The notes: generated by a model from the sequence alone, not told the origin. Numbered from the stretch's first letter, positions 46,101-55,307 are shown. The stretch: 64,000 nt of DNA from Brachyspira innocens ATCC 29796 (GCF_000384655.1 NZ_ARQI01000130.1:104342-168341), one strand, 5' to 3'. Numbers and translations: made by a program.

Positions 46101-49024
46101 CTGCAAAAGAACTTAAAGAAATATTAAAGCCTTCAAAAAAGAAAAAAGAAATTATAAAAATAGAAGAAGCAAAAAAAGAAGAAAATACTTCTCTCATTAT
46201 AAAAGGTGCCAATAAACATAATCTTAAAAATATAAGCTTAACATTACCAAAAAATAAAATTAATGTTATAACAGGAGTATCTGGAAGCGGTAAAACTTCT
46301 CTGGCATTCGATACTATATTTAAAGAAGGTCAGAGAAGATTTGTTGAATCACTTTCTACTTATGCTAGAAGATTTTTAGGAAGATTTGAAGATGCTAATG
46401 TTGAAAAGATAGAAGGACTTGCACCTGCCATAGCAATAGATCAAAAAAATGTAAGCAGAAATCCGCGTTCTACTGTTGCTACTGTTACAGAGATTTATGA
46501 CTATTTCAGACTAATTTTTGCAAGAGTGTCAAAACCTCATTGTCCTCATTGCAATGATAAAGATACTCTAAAAGCTGAAACTCCTTCAATACTTGCAACT
46601 GAAATTATTGATACTATGAACTTACATAAACTTATTATAATTTCTCCTCTATATCATAGTTCATTTAATCATAGATTTACTTTTGATGATAATGATGCAA
46701 AAGATATTAAAAAAATTATAGAAAAAACAAGAGAAGCTGGTTATGTGAGAATGCAGATTAATAATAATGATTATGTTATAGATGATATTACAGAAGAAGA
46801 AATTGATTCTTTATCAAAAGAAGAGATATATTCTGTAGGTATAGTTATTGATAGAATAGTTGTCGGAAAAGATAAAAGGGCTAGAATTGCAGATGCCATT
46901 GAAAGGGCTATGGATTTGTCAAATGGCGTAGTGCATATAAAGGCTTCACATGGCATAATTATAAAAGAAAGTTTCCATACGAAGTTTCCAGCATGTCTTC
47001 TACATGGCATATTATTTGATTTTGAAGTTACTCCAAGACATTTTTCATTTAATTCTCATTGGGGATACTGTGAAGAGTGCAAAGGGCTTGGAAGTAAACC
47101 TACATTCAGCATAGATTTGGCAATAAAAGACAGTACAAAGCCTTTATTTGATGGGGCATTGGATACTGCTCTTCATAATATGTTTTCTACTCATGGCAAG
47201 CATTATACTGATTCATTATTCAGACTATTAAAAAGAAATGGCATAACAAAAAAAGATTTATATCAAACTCCATTTAATGAACTTGATAAAAAAGTTATAG
47301 ATACTATATTTTTTGGTGGTGATTATGCTATAGGTAATGTTATCACTGCTTGGCATTCTAATAATGATGTTACAAGTGAAGATTATTCAGAGTGGAAAGA
47401 TAAATCGCTTGGCAAATTTTTTGTTGATGAGGAATGCAGTTCTTGTCATGGCGAAAGGCTTAATGAAGTGATGAGAGCATACACAATACAGAATAAAAAT
47501 ATAAGCCAAGTATGTGCTATGACAGTTGAAGGGGCAATTAATTTCTTCGATGAACTTCCTAAACTTTTAACAGATAGAGAAAATACAATATCAAAGGAAG
47601 CTGTTAAAGAAATAAATACAAGGCTTAGCTTTTTGGATAAAGTAGGATTAAATTATTTATCATTAGGAAGAAAATATGCTACACTTTCAGGGGGCGAAGC
47701 ACAGAGGATAAGGCTTGCTAGTCAGTTAGGCTCTAAACTTACAGGCGTGCTTTATGTATTAGATGAGCCAACTGTAGGACTTCACCCAAGAGATACAGGT
47801 CATTTGCTTGATACATTAAAGGAATTAAGAGATTTAAAAAATACTCTTGTAATAGTAGAGCATGACAGAGATACTATGAAGGCTGCCGACAATATTATAG
47901 ATATGGGACCTTTTGCTGGTGCTTTTGGAGGCGAAGTAGTTTTTGAAGGTAAATACGATGATATATTAAACTCAAATAATTCACTTACAGGAGATTATTT
48001 AAGCGAGAGAAAAAAAGTATTTGATAAAACTGCCGTAAGAAATGAAGAGACTGAATGCATAAAATTAAAAAATGTTTCTACAAACAATTTAAAAAATATT
48101 AACGTTGATATACCATTAAAAAAAATAGTGGTTGTTACAGGAGTATCAGGAAGCGGTAAATCATCACTTATAATAGATACTCTCTACCCTGCACTAAAAA
48201 AACGCAGACTCAATCAATACTCTAAATTTGAAAGTGCTGAAATACCTAACATTGTTTCAGACACTATATTAGTTGACCAAATTTCAATAATTGGTTCTAT
48301 CAGAAGTACATTAGTAAGCTATAGTAAAGTGTTTGATAAAATTAGAAATATATTTGCAAAAACTCCTGCAGCAAAAGCGAAAGCATTCGCAGCGGGGAGA
48401 TTTTCATATAATGGAAAAGAAGGAAGATGCAATATATGCGAAGGTAAAGGTATAAGAAAAATAGCTATGCACTTCTTATCCGACATGGAAATAGTTTGTG
48501 AGGCTTGCGGAGGTAAAAGATACAATGATGAAACTTTATCCGTGAGGTTCAAATCTCTAAACATAGCCGAAGTATTAGAACTTACAGTTGATGAGGCAAT
48601 AGATTTTTTTGACTTTGACAAATCAATCACTAAAACTTTATCAATAATGAGTGAGGTTGGGCTTGGTTATATAAAACTCTCTCAAAGGCTTGATACTTTC
48701 TCAGGCGGAGAATTGCAGCGTTTGAAACTTGCAACAGAATTAGCTAAAAAACAAGGCGATGAGCATATAGTTTATATTTTGGACGAACCTACTACAGGGC
48801 TTCACTTTGATGATGTTAATAAACTTCTTATAGCTTTAAACAAATTAGTAGAAAAAGGACATAGCGTCATCATAATAGAGCATAATCCTGATGTTATAAA
48901 AGCTGCTGATTATATAATAGATTTAGGTTTAGAAGGCGGCACTAATGGTGGAGAGATAATTGCTAAAGGTACTGTTGAAGAGATTTTACAGATGAAAAAA
49001 GGATACACTTGGAAGTACATTTGA
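43196..49024 (+). CDS. uvrA: Double-length excinuclease ABC subunit UvrA
   Basis: UvrA finds DNA damage and loads UvrB for nucleotide excision repair. A standard UvrA is about 940 residues with two ABC ATPase units. This one is 1,942 residues with two complete UvrA units in tandem, joined by a Lys/Glu-rich linker at about 975-993. Walker A motifs (G[VL]SGSGK) lie at about residues 32, 678, 1027 and 1648, and LSGGE-type signatures at about 527, 867, 1497 and 1835 (the last is FSGGELQ). Zinc modules: CSKC...CANC and CPTC...CEEC in the first unit; CPHC...CLLH (one Cys replaced by His) and CNIC...CEAC in the second. Double UvrA is known from Chlamydia. GAGG lies 8 nt before ATG 43196, with a TATAAT at 43146. 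Confidence 0.93.
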   Translation: MANNSIEIRGAKEHNLKNISLSIPHKTLTTLTGVSGSGKSSLAFDTIFKEGQRRYLESLSAYARQFLGVMAKADVEHIEGLSPTISIDQKSVNKNPRSTVGTVTEIYDFFRLLFARLGVPYCSKCGHKISKQSEDQIAHSVLREFAEKRILVLAPIVRDRKGEYRKEIEEVKLAGYPRIRIDNIVYKFDEDEIPELKRYEKHTLEIVIDRIKVEDKYLSRITDDIERAIRITKGLVAFYEEHEKSNEAIEVNNDIENIETNEADTKTKKKKIKMSKQFEIDKYYKLYTTERSCANCGHSIADIEPNLFSFNNPMGACTVCGGLGVEHVFTEKHIVRDENLNIYDGALSCFVDDHIGFDMEYGIDELEVIAKTYKIDLKKPWKDFTKTEKKYLLYGTDKEIKWRKRFWYHSKLVEERVPGILDRLKYDYETYKMSYYANFMDEVECPKCKGKRINEDALSVKFNGKTIADFSSMTIEDLYDYFTKLKLKPNEEIIGAPIVKEIIYRLTFLVKVGLTYLTVERSSPTLSGGESQRIRLASQIGSGLEGVLYVLDEPSIGLHQSDNKKLIESLKTLRDKNNTVIVVEHDKETMEESDFLIDIGPNAGVNGGEVVGIGDYEEFLKSDRSYTAKYLRGDDDIEIPKTRRDGNGKFLKVIGANQFNLKNIDVEFPLGLFIVVTGLSGSGKSTLVENILMRALHNHFYGKTLTAGSHEKIEGLENIDKVIEVDQSPIGRTPRSNPATYTKVLSPIRDLFAATKLAKMRGYDKGRFSFNVKTGRCPTCEGAGVIELEMQFLSNVLVPCEECGGKRFNAETLDVKYKDKTIYDVLEMSVSEAIKFFDGITSITRILKIMEDIGLGYIKLGQPSTTLSGGEAQRIKLASELHKISTGNTLYILDEPTTGLHFEDIKKLLKALDGLVEKGNTVLVVEHNLDVIKCADYIIDMGPLSGDKGGRVVAKGKPEDIIKVKESLTAKELKEILKPSKKKKEIIKIEEAKKEENTSLIIKGANKHNLKNISLTLPKNKINVITGVSGSGKTSLAFDTIFKEGQRRFVESLSTYARRFLGRFEDANVEKIEGLAPAIAIDQKNVSRNPRSTVATVTEIYDYFRLIFARVSKPHCPHCNDKDTLKAETPSILATEIIDTMNLHKLIIISPLYHSSFNHRFTFDDNDAKDIKKIIEKTREAGYVRMQINNNDYVIDDITEEEIDSLSKEEIYSVGIVIDRIVVGKDKRARIADAIERAMDLSNGVVHIKASHGIIIKESFHTKFPACLLHGILFDFEVTPRHFSFNSHWGYCEECKGLGSKPTFSIDLAIKDSTKPLFDGALDTALHNMFSTHGKHYTDSLFRLLKRNGITKKDLYQTPFNELDKKVIDTIFFGGDYAIGNVITAWHSNNDVTSEDYSEWKDKSLGKFFVDEECSSCHGERLNEVMRAYTIQNKNISQVCAMTVEGAINFFDELPKLLTDRENTISKEAVKEINTRLSFLDKVGLNYLSLGRKYATLSGGEAQRIRLASQLGSKLTGVLYVLDEPTVGLHPRDTGHLLDTLKELRDLKNTLVIVEHDRDTMKAADNIIDMGPFAGAFGGEVVFEGKYDDILNSNNSLTGDYLSERKKVFDKTAVRNEETECIKLKNVSTNNLKNINVDIPLKKIVVVTGVSGSGKSSLIIDTLYPALKKRRLNQYSKFESAEIPNIVSDTILVDQISIIGSIRSTLVSYSKVFDKIRNIFAKTPAAKAKAFAAGRFSYNGKEGRCNICEGKGIRKIAMHFLSDMEIVCEACGGKRYNDETLSVRFKSLNIAEVLELTVDEAIDFFDFDKSITKTLSIMSEVGLGYIKLSQRLDTFSGGELQRLKLATELAKKQGDEHIVYILDEPTTGLHFDDVNKLLIALNKLVEKGHSVIIIEHNPDVIKAADYIIDLGLEGGTNGGEIIAKGTVEEILQMKKGYTWKYI

Positions 49025-49083
49025 TTAATAAATTGAAAGTTATTATAATATTTGTATAATAAGTATTTTTTGAGGAGTTATAT

Positions 49084-49806
49084 ATGAAAAAACTTTTTTT
49101 ATTAGTTACAATCTTATCTTTATTTTTCATACAATGCGGTAATTTTGTAACAAGTTCTGATAATACGGATACGACCAAGCCTCCAGTAATAGATTCTGGG
49201 GATTATACTTGGAATGATTTTAAAGGACGTTATAGTGTAAGTATTGATACTCAAAGTACTATGGATATAGTTTTATTTGATACAGGGTATATTCAGATTA
49301 TTATGAAAACTGCAGCAGGTAATGCTAATTTAGGTTCTTATTATTTAGGTGAAAATACAGGAAGTAAATATTCTACATATTCATTTATAGTTGGTAAGGG
49401 AACATCAGCACAAGCAGAATATGATATTAATTTTAATAATGAAACATTAGTATATAAAAATGAGGTCATTAATATGTCAAAAATATCATCTAGTACAGAT
49501 ATACAATTAAATGAAAGAGTAGGACAATATTTTGATGAAGAAAATCAAAGCTATGTTATTGTATCAGCTTCAGGTATCTCTTATTCTAAATTACAGGCTT
49601 ATTCTATAATATTAGATGATGCTAATACAACAAAAACTCATTTTAGTAAAAAAGGTGTAGATGGTTCTGTAAGCTACAATGTAGACTATATATTTAATGA
49701 TCAAGGAGTTACTATTATTTACAAAGCTGTAAACTCTCAATTAGGTAATACGGTAATTATAGATATTAATAAATTATGTACAATTCCTACAGAAGTTAAA
49801 CAATGA
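49084..49806 (+). CDS. Lipoprotein, function unknown
   Basis: This 240-residue protein has signal MKKLFLLVTILSLFFIQC, lipobox Cys at residue 18, then a low-complexity Ser/Asp/Thr/Pro linker (SSDNTDTTKPPV). The mature domain starts YTWNDFKGRYSVSI and is probably beta-rich, with two similar parts beginning FKGRYSVSI and ERVGQYFDEENQSYVIV. GAGGAG with 6-nt spacing is a strong ribosome site, and TATAAT-like hexamers lie within 40 nt upstream, so it probably has its own promoter after uvrA. No domain recognised. Confidence 0.75.
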   Translation: MKKLFLLVTILSLFFIQCGNFVTSSDNTDTTKPPVIDSGDYTWNDFKGRYSVSIDTQSTMDIVLFDTGYIQIIMKTAAGNANLGSYYLGENTGSKYSTYSFIVGKGTSAQAEYDINFNNETLVYKNEVINMSKISSSTDIQLNERVGQYFDEENQSYVIVSASGISYSKLQAYSIILDDANTTKTHFSKKGVDGSVSYNVDYIFNDQGVTIIYKAVNSQLGNTVIIDINKLCTIPTEVKQ

Positions 49807-49857
49807 AGCTTCTATTTAAAATATTTTAATCATTTAACTTAGTTTTAATTGTTATAG

Positions 49858-49950
49858 TATTGTAGTAAATATATATTAAAAACTGATGAGTTTGATAAAA
49901 GCATTGCTAGTGCCAGCAAGGCGGTAGATAATTTTTTATATAAAAAATAA
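49858..49950 (+). pseudogene. Possible 3' remnant of a lost gene
   Basis: A start-less frame reads TDEFDKSIASASKAVDNFLYKK and then stop at 49948-49950. The amphipathic helix and more G/C-rich codons (gcc, agc, gcg) look like the C-terminal end of a real protein, perhaps a periplasmic substrate-binding protein, rather than random AT-rich sequence. No body of such a gene is present upstream. Confidence 0.3.
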
Positions 49951-49981
49951 AGAGGATAGTTAAACTAATAACTACCCTCTT
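49950..49981 (-). terminator. Terminator of the RsiV-like lipoprotein gene
   Basis: AAGAGGATAGTT and AACTACCCTCTT pair with one A-C mismatch around an 8-nt loop. On the minus strand a T-rich run follows. It lies 7 nt beyond the stop codon of the minus-strand gene. Confidence 0.75.
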
Positions 49982-49988
49982 ATAAACT

Positions 49989-51101
49989 TTATTCAAATAT
50001 AGTTTTGTACTCGTCTTTTAAATAAGGCTTGATTTCTTCTGCTGACATTAATACTTTAGTCTCGCCTATTGCATAAGGTCCTATTTCGTATATTCCCCAA
50101 GTAAATACTAAACCGCTTGATGTAATATAAAAATTATTGTTTTCTAGTGAAAGTTCATTCAAATCAAAATAAGATCTTTCATCTCTTCCCTCTATTTTTA
50201 AGAGTTTATCTTTTATTAAATTGAGTAAGTCAGTATTTTTTAAGTCAGATATCAAATCTTCTATTTTTAATTTGTTTCCGTTTTCTAATGAATAAACACT
50301 GTATACTGTAGTGTAGGTTCCATGTGCACCGCCTGTGTACTCGTATATAAATCTATTTATTGAAATGAATTTTTCGCTTAAATAATTTATACCATATTGA
50401 CTTAAATCTTCAGATGTGTTGGTTATATAATCAGAGTTTACCCATTCATCATAATAGGCATTCATTTTATTGCTTATTATATTTTCTTTTTTTAATAATG
50501 ATTCTAAATCGTTAAAAGAAGCTGCATCAGTTACAGCAAACTCCTTATTTATATCTAAATTTATTTTATCTATTACTTCTGAATTATTTTCATTGTTCAA
50601 TATAAATATAGAGTTTTTATATTCAAATATATTATCACTATTAGATGAAATATTTGTGTATGTATATTCAATTATTCTTGCTCCTGTTACTGGACTTTTA
50701 ACCGATTTAAAAGTTATTTCTTTACCGTCTATTTTAGCATTAAAAGGATATGATACGCTTGGCAGATTTCCTTCTAAAGTATTATTATCATAAGAAACTG
50801 CTGATATGCTTCCTTCATCAAGCTCCCCTATTCTTTCTACATTAAATGTTACTGAATTTTGATTAGAGTCTGTATAAACAATTGTACCTAAATTATTTGT
50901 ATTATATGTTAAAGCAGAACTTACATACTCCCCGTTATCAGACATCAAATATAATACTTCATAATTATATAATTTTTCATTTTCAGTTAAAGGAATATTA
51001 ATATTTGCTTGTATATTATTTGATTTATTATCATTATTTGAATTGCTGCATGAAACTACTAACAATAAACTTAATATTATCACTGTAAAAATTGTTCTCA
51101 T
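49989..51101 (-). CDS. Lipoprotein with DUF3298/RsiV-like C-terminal domain
   Basis: This 370-residue predicted lipoprotein (MRTIFTVIILSLLLVVSC) has a polar Asn-rich linker after the lipidated Cys. The C-terminal third carries the DUF3298/RsiV-like signature: FIYEYTGGAHGTYTTVYSVYSLENG, a helical DLISDLKN segment, and GLVFTWGIYEIGPYAIGETKVLMSAEEIKPYL. In Bacillus RsiV this domain is an anti-sigma factor's lysozyme-sensing part. Here it is a free lipoprotein without an anti-sigma region or a nearby sigma gene, so ligand binding is only a possibility. The N-terminal half is probably beta-rich and unassigned. Confidence 0.8.
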   Translation of the reverse strand: MRTIFTVIILSLLLVVSCSNSNNDNKSNNIQANINIPLTENEKLYNYEVLYLMSDNGEYVSSALTYNTNNLGTIVYTDSNQNSVTFNVERIGELDEGSISAVSYDNNTLEGNLPSVSYPFNAKIDGKEITFKSVKSPVTGARIIEYTYTNISSNSDNIFEYKNSIFILNNENNSEVIDKINLDINKEFAVTDAASFNDLESLLKKENIISNKMNAYYDEWVNSDYITNTSEDLSQYGINYLSEKFISINRFIYEYTGGAHGTYTTVYSVYSLENGNKLKIEDLISDLKNTDLLNLIKDKLLKIEGRDERSYFDLNELSLENNNFYITSSGLVFTWGIYEIGPYAIGETKVLMSAEEIKPYLKDEYKTIFE

Positions 51102-51818
51102 TTTTATCCTCTTTTTCCATTTGTGAAATTAATACTTTAAAAACAAGGAGTTTATTTAATGTGTAAAATATTAGACTTGTTTCAAAACTGATTTTATTTA
51201 TTAATTGTTGATACTAACTCATACTCTACATTCTTTTGGCAAGCACCACTTCTTTTGCTGAATAGGCATCTACAATACAAAGTACGCATGCATAAGGTGC
51301 AGGTATAATTCCAAGTCCTATTTCAGCAGTTGCATATACAGATACAATATTTAACATATATTTTTGTATAAAATATAGATTTAATAATTGATAAATATAA
51401 CAATATTTATCAATCACTTCTTATTTTACAATAAATAATATATCATAAATTCTTGATACGAGTAATTTAATATTGCTTATATTATATGTTAAATATAGGA
51501 AAAGAATATATATTTATTAATATCTAATCCAAGAATATCCGCTTGATATATTATATTATCAATTTGCATAGTATTGTAAAACATAATGTTACTATGACAA
51601 AATAATATTTTATATTATTTTGAATACTATGAGATTTTCTTAAATTATTTGCAGACTCCATAGAATAAAACATAAATTTCATAGAATGTATATCTATTGA
51701 TCTATTAAGAAGTAATTAAAAAACTAGATGGTATTTAATCATTTTTTTATTTGATATTATATTAAATATTTTTTAGGATTATATATATCAAGCATATATT
51801 ATATATTTATAAGTTATG
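51102..51818. other. Gene-poor stretch with decayed coding fragments
   Basis: No intact gene was seen. On the minus strand a fragment at 51226-51354 reads YATAEIGLGIIPAPYACVLCIVDAYSAKE and another at 51489-51569 reads QIDNIIYQADILGLDINKYIF. Both look protein-like and have higher G/C than the surroundings, but they lack starts or extents compatible with genes. They are probably remains of genes at the edge of the glycan locus, the second perhaps from the same lost nucleotidyltransferase as 51819-51972. Confidence 0.35.
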
Positions 51819-51972
51819 TTATATGAATCTATGATTTGATTTAGGAGTTAAATTATTAACAACTACTTTATCATAGTTTATTAAAAATATGTATTATAGG
51901 TTTAGTATACTTATATCCTACTTCAGTAAATCTACTTCCTCTACCAGCCATAGGAATTACTATATTAAGCAT
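51819..51972 (-). pseudogene. Decayed sugar nucleotidyltransferase (5' fragment)
   Basis: ATG 51972 starts MLNIVIPMAGRGSRFTEVGY and then KYTKPIIHIFNKL, the N-terminal nucleotide-binding signature of a sugar-phosphate nucleotidyltransferase. The frame stops at 51871. The family sequence continues in another frame (YDKVVVNNLTPKSNHRFI) until a stop at 51819-51821, so there is a frameshift near 51873 and then truncation. The preceding glycosyltransferase gene ends 3 nt upstream with a GGAG overlapping its last codons, so this was once a translated operon partner. An intact relative lies at 58799-59542. Confidence 0.75.
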
Positions 51973-51975
51973 TAA

Positions 51976-54144
51976 TTATACTCCTAATTTTTTGTTTAAT
52001 TTTAGCATATTTTTTAAATTTTGTAAAGACTTATTATACAAATAATCACTATACTTTTTTAAATTCATTTGTTTAATTTTATAAACTTCTTCTTCCATAT
52101 TAATAGCTAATTTTAATGATTCTAATAAATCTTGATTTTTTTCATATATTATGCTATTGTCATTATCCAAGCCATATGTTTTAGAAAATTTACTATTAAC
52201 TATGCATATTTTGTTAAATCCATACGATAATTGAAATGTTCCAGAAACACCATATTTCACATATCTATTATGAGCCTTATTTTCACAATCTAACATAGGA
52301 AGTATGAAATCAGAAGAGTAAACTTCTTCAAATAGATCTGGATAATTTATTCTACCTCTGATAGTTACAAAAGGTCTTAAATATGTTAAATCATAATTTA
52401 TATCACCACCTCCTACTAATGTTAAATGAAAATTTATTATTCCAGACTTTACTAACATTCTAAAAGAATCAAATAGTAATTTATAATTTCTTCTATGTTC
52501 TGAAAAACTACCCGCAACAATAAATTTTGTTATGTCCTTATTTTTTGTTTTGTAATTAAAATCTCCAAAGTAATGAGGATTAATGTAATTTTCTTTTAAT
52601 TCTTCATCTAAATTATGCATAATGGCTATTTTTTTATTTTTTCTTAAAAGGTTTCTATTAATTAGGTCAATATGATGTTCCATTATTATAGTATTTTTAT
52701 TTAACTTGTAAATGTTAGGTATATAATCTAATATAGATGGCCAATTATTTATTGTATTATATATATAATATGAAGTTATAAATATATTTTTATATTTTTT
52801 TATTTTTTTATTATTAAAAGCTTTTTTTATTCTATCTAAATCTAAAGAAAATATTTTTACTTTATTATTATCATTGAAGATATCTGATATTCTTTCATAA
52901 AATATATTATTAGTTATAAGTATATCCACATTGTAATTCAAATCTAAAAAATATTTAACTATACCAGGTATAACTTCTCCATGTGAATTATTAAATTCAG
53001 ATACTAAAACAGTATTATCAGATATCTTAGCATTAATAAAATTAATTAAATTTATATTTTCTATTTCTAAGTAAATTTTATTTTTAAACCATTCATAAAT
53101 ATAATAATGATTAATATTGGAAGATAAATAATTCATTATAATATAACTATTAATAGTAAGTTTGTTTGATAATATATTATCTATTATTTTATTTTCAAAA
53201 TAAGACATTACTTCTAAAAATATATTTATATTACTAGAAAAATTATTATGTATTTCATTGTAAAAAAAACATAAATAGTATGAATAAAATTTATATATTT
53301 CATTTATGTCATATTTATTGATAATATTTAATATATTATTAATATAATCATTAATATAGTTTTTATAATTTGTATAATTTATTTTTTCTAAATTACTTAC
53401 TGAATTTTTATATGAAAATTTTATTGGAATATTCATATAGGTTTTAGCATTTATAAAAGCTTTTAAATTGAATAGTATAGTATTTTCTATTATATCAACA
53501 TTGTTTTTTATTAAGTCATATCTATACAATTTATTATACATTATATCAGCTCTACCATTAGATATAAAATAATCTAAAATAAATTTGCCAAATAAATGAG
53601 TATATCCAATACTTTCATCAAATGTAATTATATCTAAATTATAAAATGCGGAATAATATAGTAATATTTCATAAGTTTCTAAATTAAAATAGTTATCTGT
53701 ATCAATAAAGGCAATATACTCTCCACTTATATATTTCATAGCTTCTAATTTATTTGATACTATTTTTATTTTATCATCATTAATATCCAATTCATAGTTA
53801 AATGTATTGACTATAATAATATCTATATTTTTTAATGTTTGATTAATTATAGTATCTATGCATGATATAATATTATTTTTATTGCTTGTTTTATCTATTG
53901 TTATAATTATAGATATTTTACTTTTCATATTATTAAATATAATATGTTTATTTTTTTCAAAGAAAGTATTTATACTTTCTTTGGTTATTATATTATCTCT
54001 TTTTAAACTATTTTTATTATTTTGTAGTATAAAATCAATTATACTTTTTTTCTTATTTTTTATAAATATTTTTATAAAAAATATATAAATTGTTATGTTT
54101 AATGAGTATGGATCTATATTTATAGAAAATATTTTTTTTAACAT
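51976..54144 (-). CDS. Two-domain glycosyltransferase (GT2-like plus GT4-like)
   Basis: This 722-residue protein carries two predicted transferase domains. About residues 75-300 resemble a GT-A family 2 enzyme (SIIITIDKTSNKNNIISCIDTIINQTLKNIDIIIVN, then GEYIAFIDTDNYF, with the DxD-like metal motif DTD). About 390-700 resemble a GT-B family 4 enzyme (FIVAGSFSEHRRNYKLLFDSF, LTLVGGGD, a C-terminal sugar-nucleotide-binding region around KYGVSGTFQLSYG). The middle is an AT-driven Ile/Asn-rich spacer. It probably adds two sugars to a surface glycan; substrates are unknown. It is divergent from the WavE-like gene at 54301 and followed by a decayed nucleotidyltransferase. Confidence 0.8.
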   Translation of the reverse strand: MLKKIFSINIDPYSLNITIYIFFIKIFIKNKKKSIIDFILQNNKNSLKRDNIITKESINTFFEKNKHIIFNNMKSKISIIITIDKTSNKNNIISCIDTIINQTLKNIDIIIVNTFNYELDINDDKIKIVSNKLEAMKYISGEYIAFIDTDNYFNLETYEILLYYSAFYNLDIITFDESIGYTHLFGKFILDYFISNGRADIMYNKLYRYDLIKNNVDIIENTILFNLKAFINAKTYMNIPIKFSYKNSVSNLEKINYTNYKNYINDYINNILNIINKYDINEIYKFYSYYLCFFYNEIHNNFSSNINIFLEVMSYFENKIIDNILSNKLTINSYIIMNYLSSNINHYYIYEWFKNKIYLEIENINLINFINAKISDNTVLVSEFNNSHGEVIPGIVKYFLDLNYNVDILITNNIFYERISDIFNDNNKVKIFSLDLDRIKKAFNNKKIKKYKNIFITSYYIYNTINNWPSILDYIPNIYKLNKNTIIMEHHIDLINRNLLRKNKKIAIMHNLDEELKENYINPHYFGDFNYKTKNKDITKFIVAGSFSEHRRNYKLLFDSFRMLVKSGIINFHLTLVGGGDINYDLTYLRPFVTIRGRINYPDLFEEVYSSDFILPMLDCENKAHNRYVKYGVSGTFQLSYGFNKICIVNSKFSKTYGLDNDNSIIYEKNQDLLESLKLAINMEEEVYKIKQMNLKKYSDYLYNKSLQNLKNMLKLNKKLGV

Positions 54145-54242
54145 AAAATATTACTCTTTGCAATAGTATTATTAACTAAATTATAAATTATAATGTATAT
54201 TATTTCAAATGTAAAAAATGTCAATTAATGTTTATATTAGTT

Positions 54243-54271
54243 TTGACAAAATATTATATTTGATTTATAAT
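54243..54271 (+). promoter_or_regulatory. Perfect consensus promoter of the WavE-like gene
   Basis: TTGACA (54243-54248), a 17-bp spacer and TATAAT (54266-54271) match the sigma-70 consensus exactly. The start codon is 30 nt downstream and GGAA lies 7 nt before it. Of all promoters in the window this is the strongest match, so this transferase is likely highly expressed. Confidence 0.8.
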
Positions 54272-54300
54272 ATACTAGAGTATTACATTGGAACGTAAAT

Positions 54301-55302
54301 ATGAAAATTAATGATATTAATACAAAAGATATATCTGTAGTTGTTCAAGGAGCTATAGATAAAGAATATACACATATATGTTTAGAAAGTATTAGGAAAT
54401 ATTTACCAGGCAGTGAAATAATACTCTCTACTTGGGAAGGCTCTAATATAAATGGATTAGATTATGATATTTTAGTTCTTAGTAAGGATCCAGGAGGTGT
54501 CATTTTTGATTTTACTAGAAATGTTGTTAATAATTCAAATAGACAGCTTATAAGTACTAAAAATGGATTAAAAAAAGTTAATAATAAATACACTTTAAAA
54601 TTTAGAAGCGACAATATATTAATAGATAATAAATTTCTGAATTATTTTAATAAATTTAATTTTTATAATTATAAATATAAAATATTTCAAAGTAGAGTTT
54701 TGGTCAGTGCTGTTTATTCAAGAGAATTTAGTGATGAAACTAACTTTCCAATGCCATTTCATCCATCAGATTTTTTTATATTTGGATATTCATCAGATAT
54801 AGAAAACTATATTTATAATACAGAATTACTAAAAAATGATAGTTTATCTAATTTTGATTGTAAATATTATAATAAAATTCCATATCAAAATAGCACTTAT
54901 CAATATACAACTGAACAATATTTTTGTTATTCTTGGGTTAAAAGGCATTTTGATGATGTCATTTTTGATGATTGGTCTGATTGGAATGATAAAAATATAG
55001 AGCAGTCCAATAATATACTTTATAATAATTTTGTATTTCTTGATCCATATCAAAGCTGTTTCATTAATTATAAACATTCATGGGCTTTTGAATTATATCA
55101 TTCTATAAATGGACTTATTACTTATAAAGTTTTTCAAAAATATTATAAAAAATTATGTGATAATAATTATATTATAGAAATGGATTTTAGAGATAAAATC
55201 AATAATTTAAAGTTCTATCAAAAGCTATTTAGAATTATAAAATTTTATAATAAATTAACTATATTCTTTGTAGGAATAAGAATAACTATTAAATTATATT
55301 GA
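54301..55302 (+). CDS. WavE-like lipopolysaccharide glycosyltransferase
   Basis: This 333-residue protein belongs to the WavE family, involved in LPS core synthesis in Vibrio cholerae. Visible family features are KDISVVVQGAID near the start, SIRKYLPGSEIILSTWEG, the LKFRSDN metal/nucleotide motif at about 100, PFHPSDFFIFGYSSDIE, and TEQYFCYSW at about 205. It is closely similar to the minus-strand genes at 59539 and 60666. Near its C-terminus FVGIRITIK is a weak version of the ITLFGFKITIK cassette. It is the only locus gene on the plus strand and has its own consensus promoter. It converges on the acyltransferase gene with a 5-nt gap and no terminator between. Confidence 0.87.
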   Translation: MKINDINTKDISVVVQGAIDKEYTHICLESIRKYLPGSEIILSTWEGSNINGLDYDILVLSKDPGGVIFDFTRNVVNNSNRQLISTKNGLKKVNNKYTLKFRSDNILIDNKFLNYFNKFNFYNYKYKIFQSRVLVSAVYSREFSDETNFPMPFHPSDFFIFGYSSDIENYIYNTELLKNDSLSNFDCKYYNKIPYQNSTYQYTTEQYFCYSWVKRHFDDVIFDDWSDWNDKNIEQSNNILYNNFVFLDPYQSCFINYKHSWAFELYHSINGLITYKVFQKYYKKLCDNNYIIEMDFRDKINNLKFYQKLFRIIKFYNKLTIFFVGIRITIKLY

Positions 55303-55307
55303 TATAA

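Noticed and set aside
43898..48630. Minus-strand frames inside uvrA
   Set aside because: They are antisense shadows of a clearly coding, motif-rich gene.
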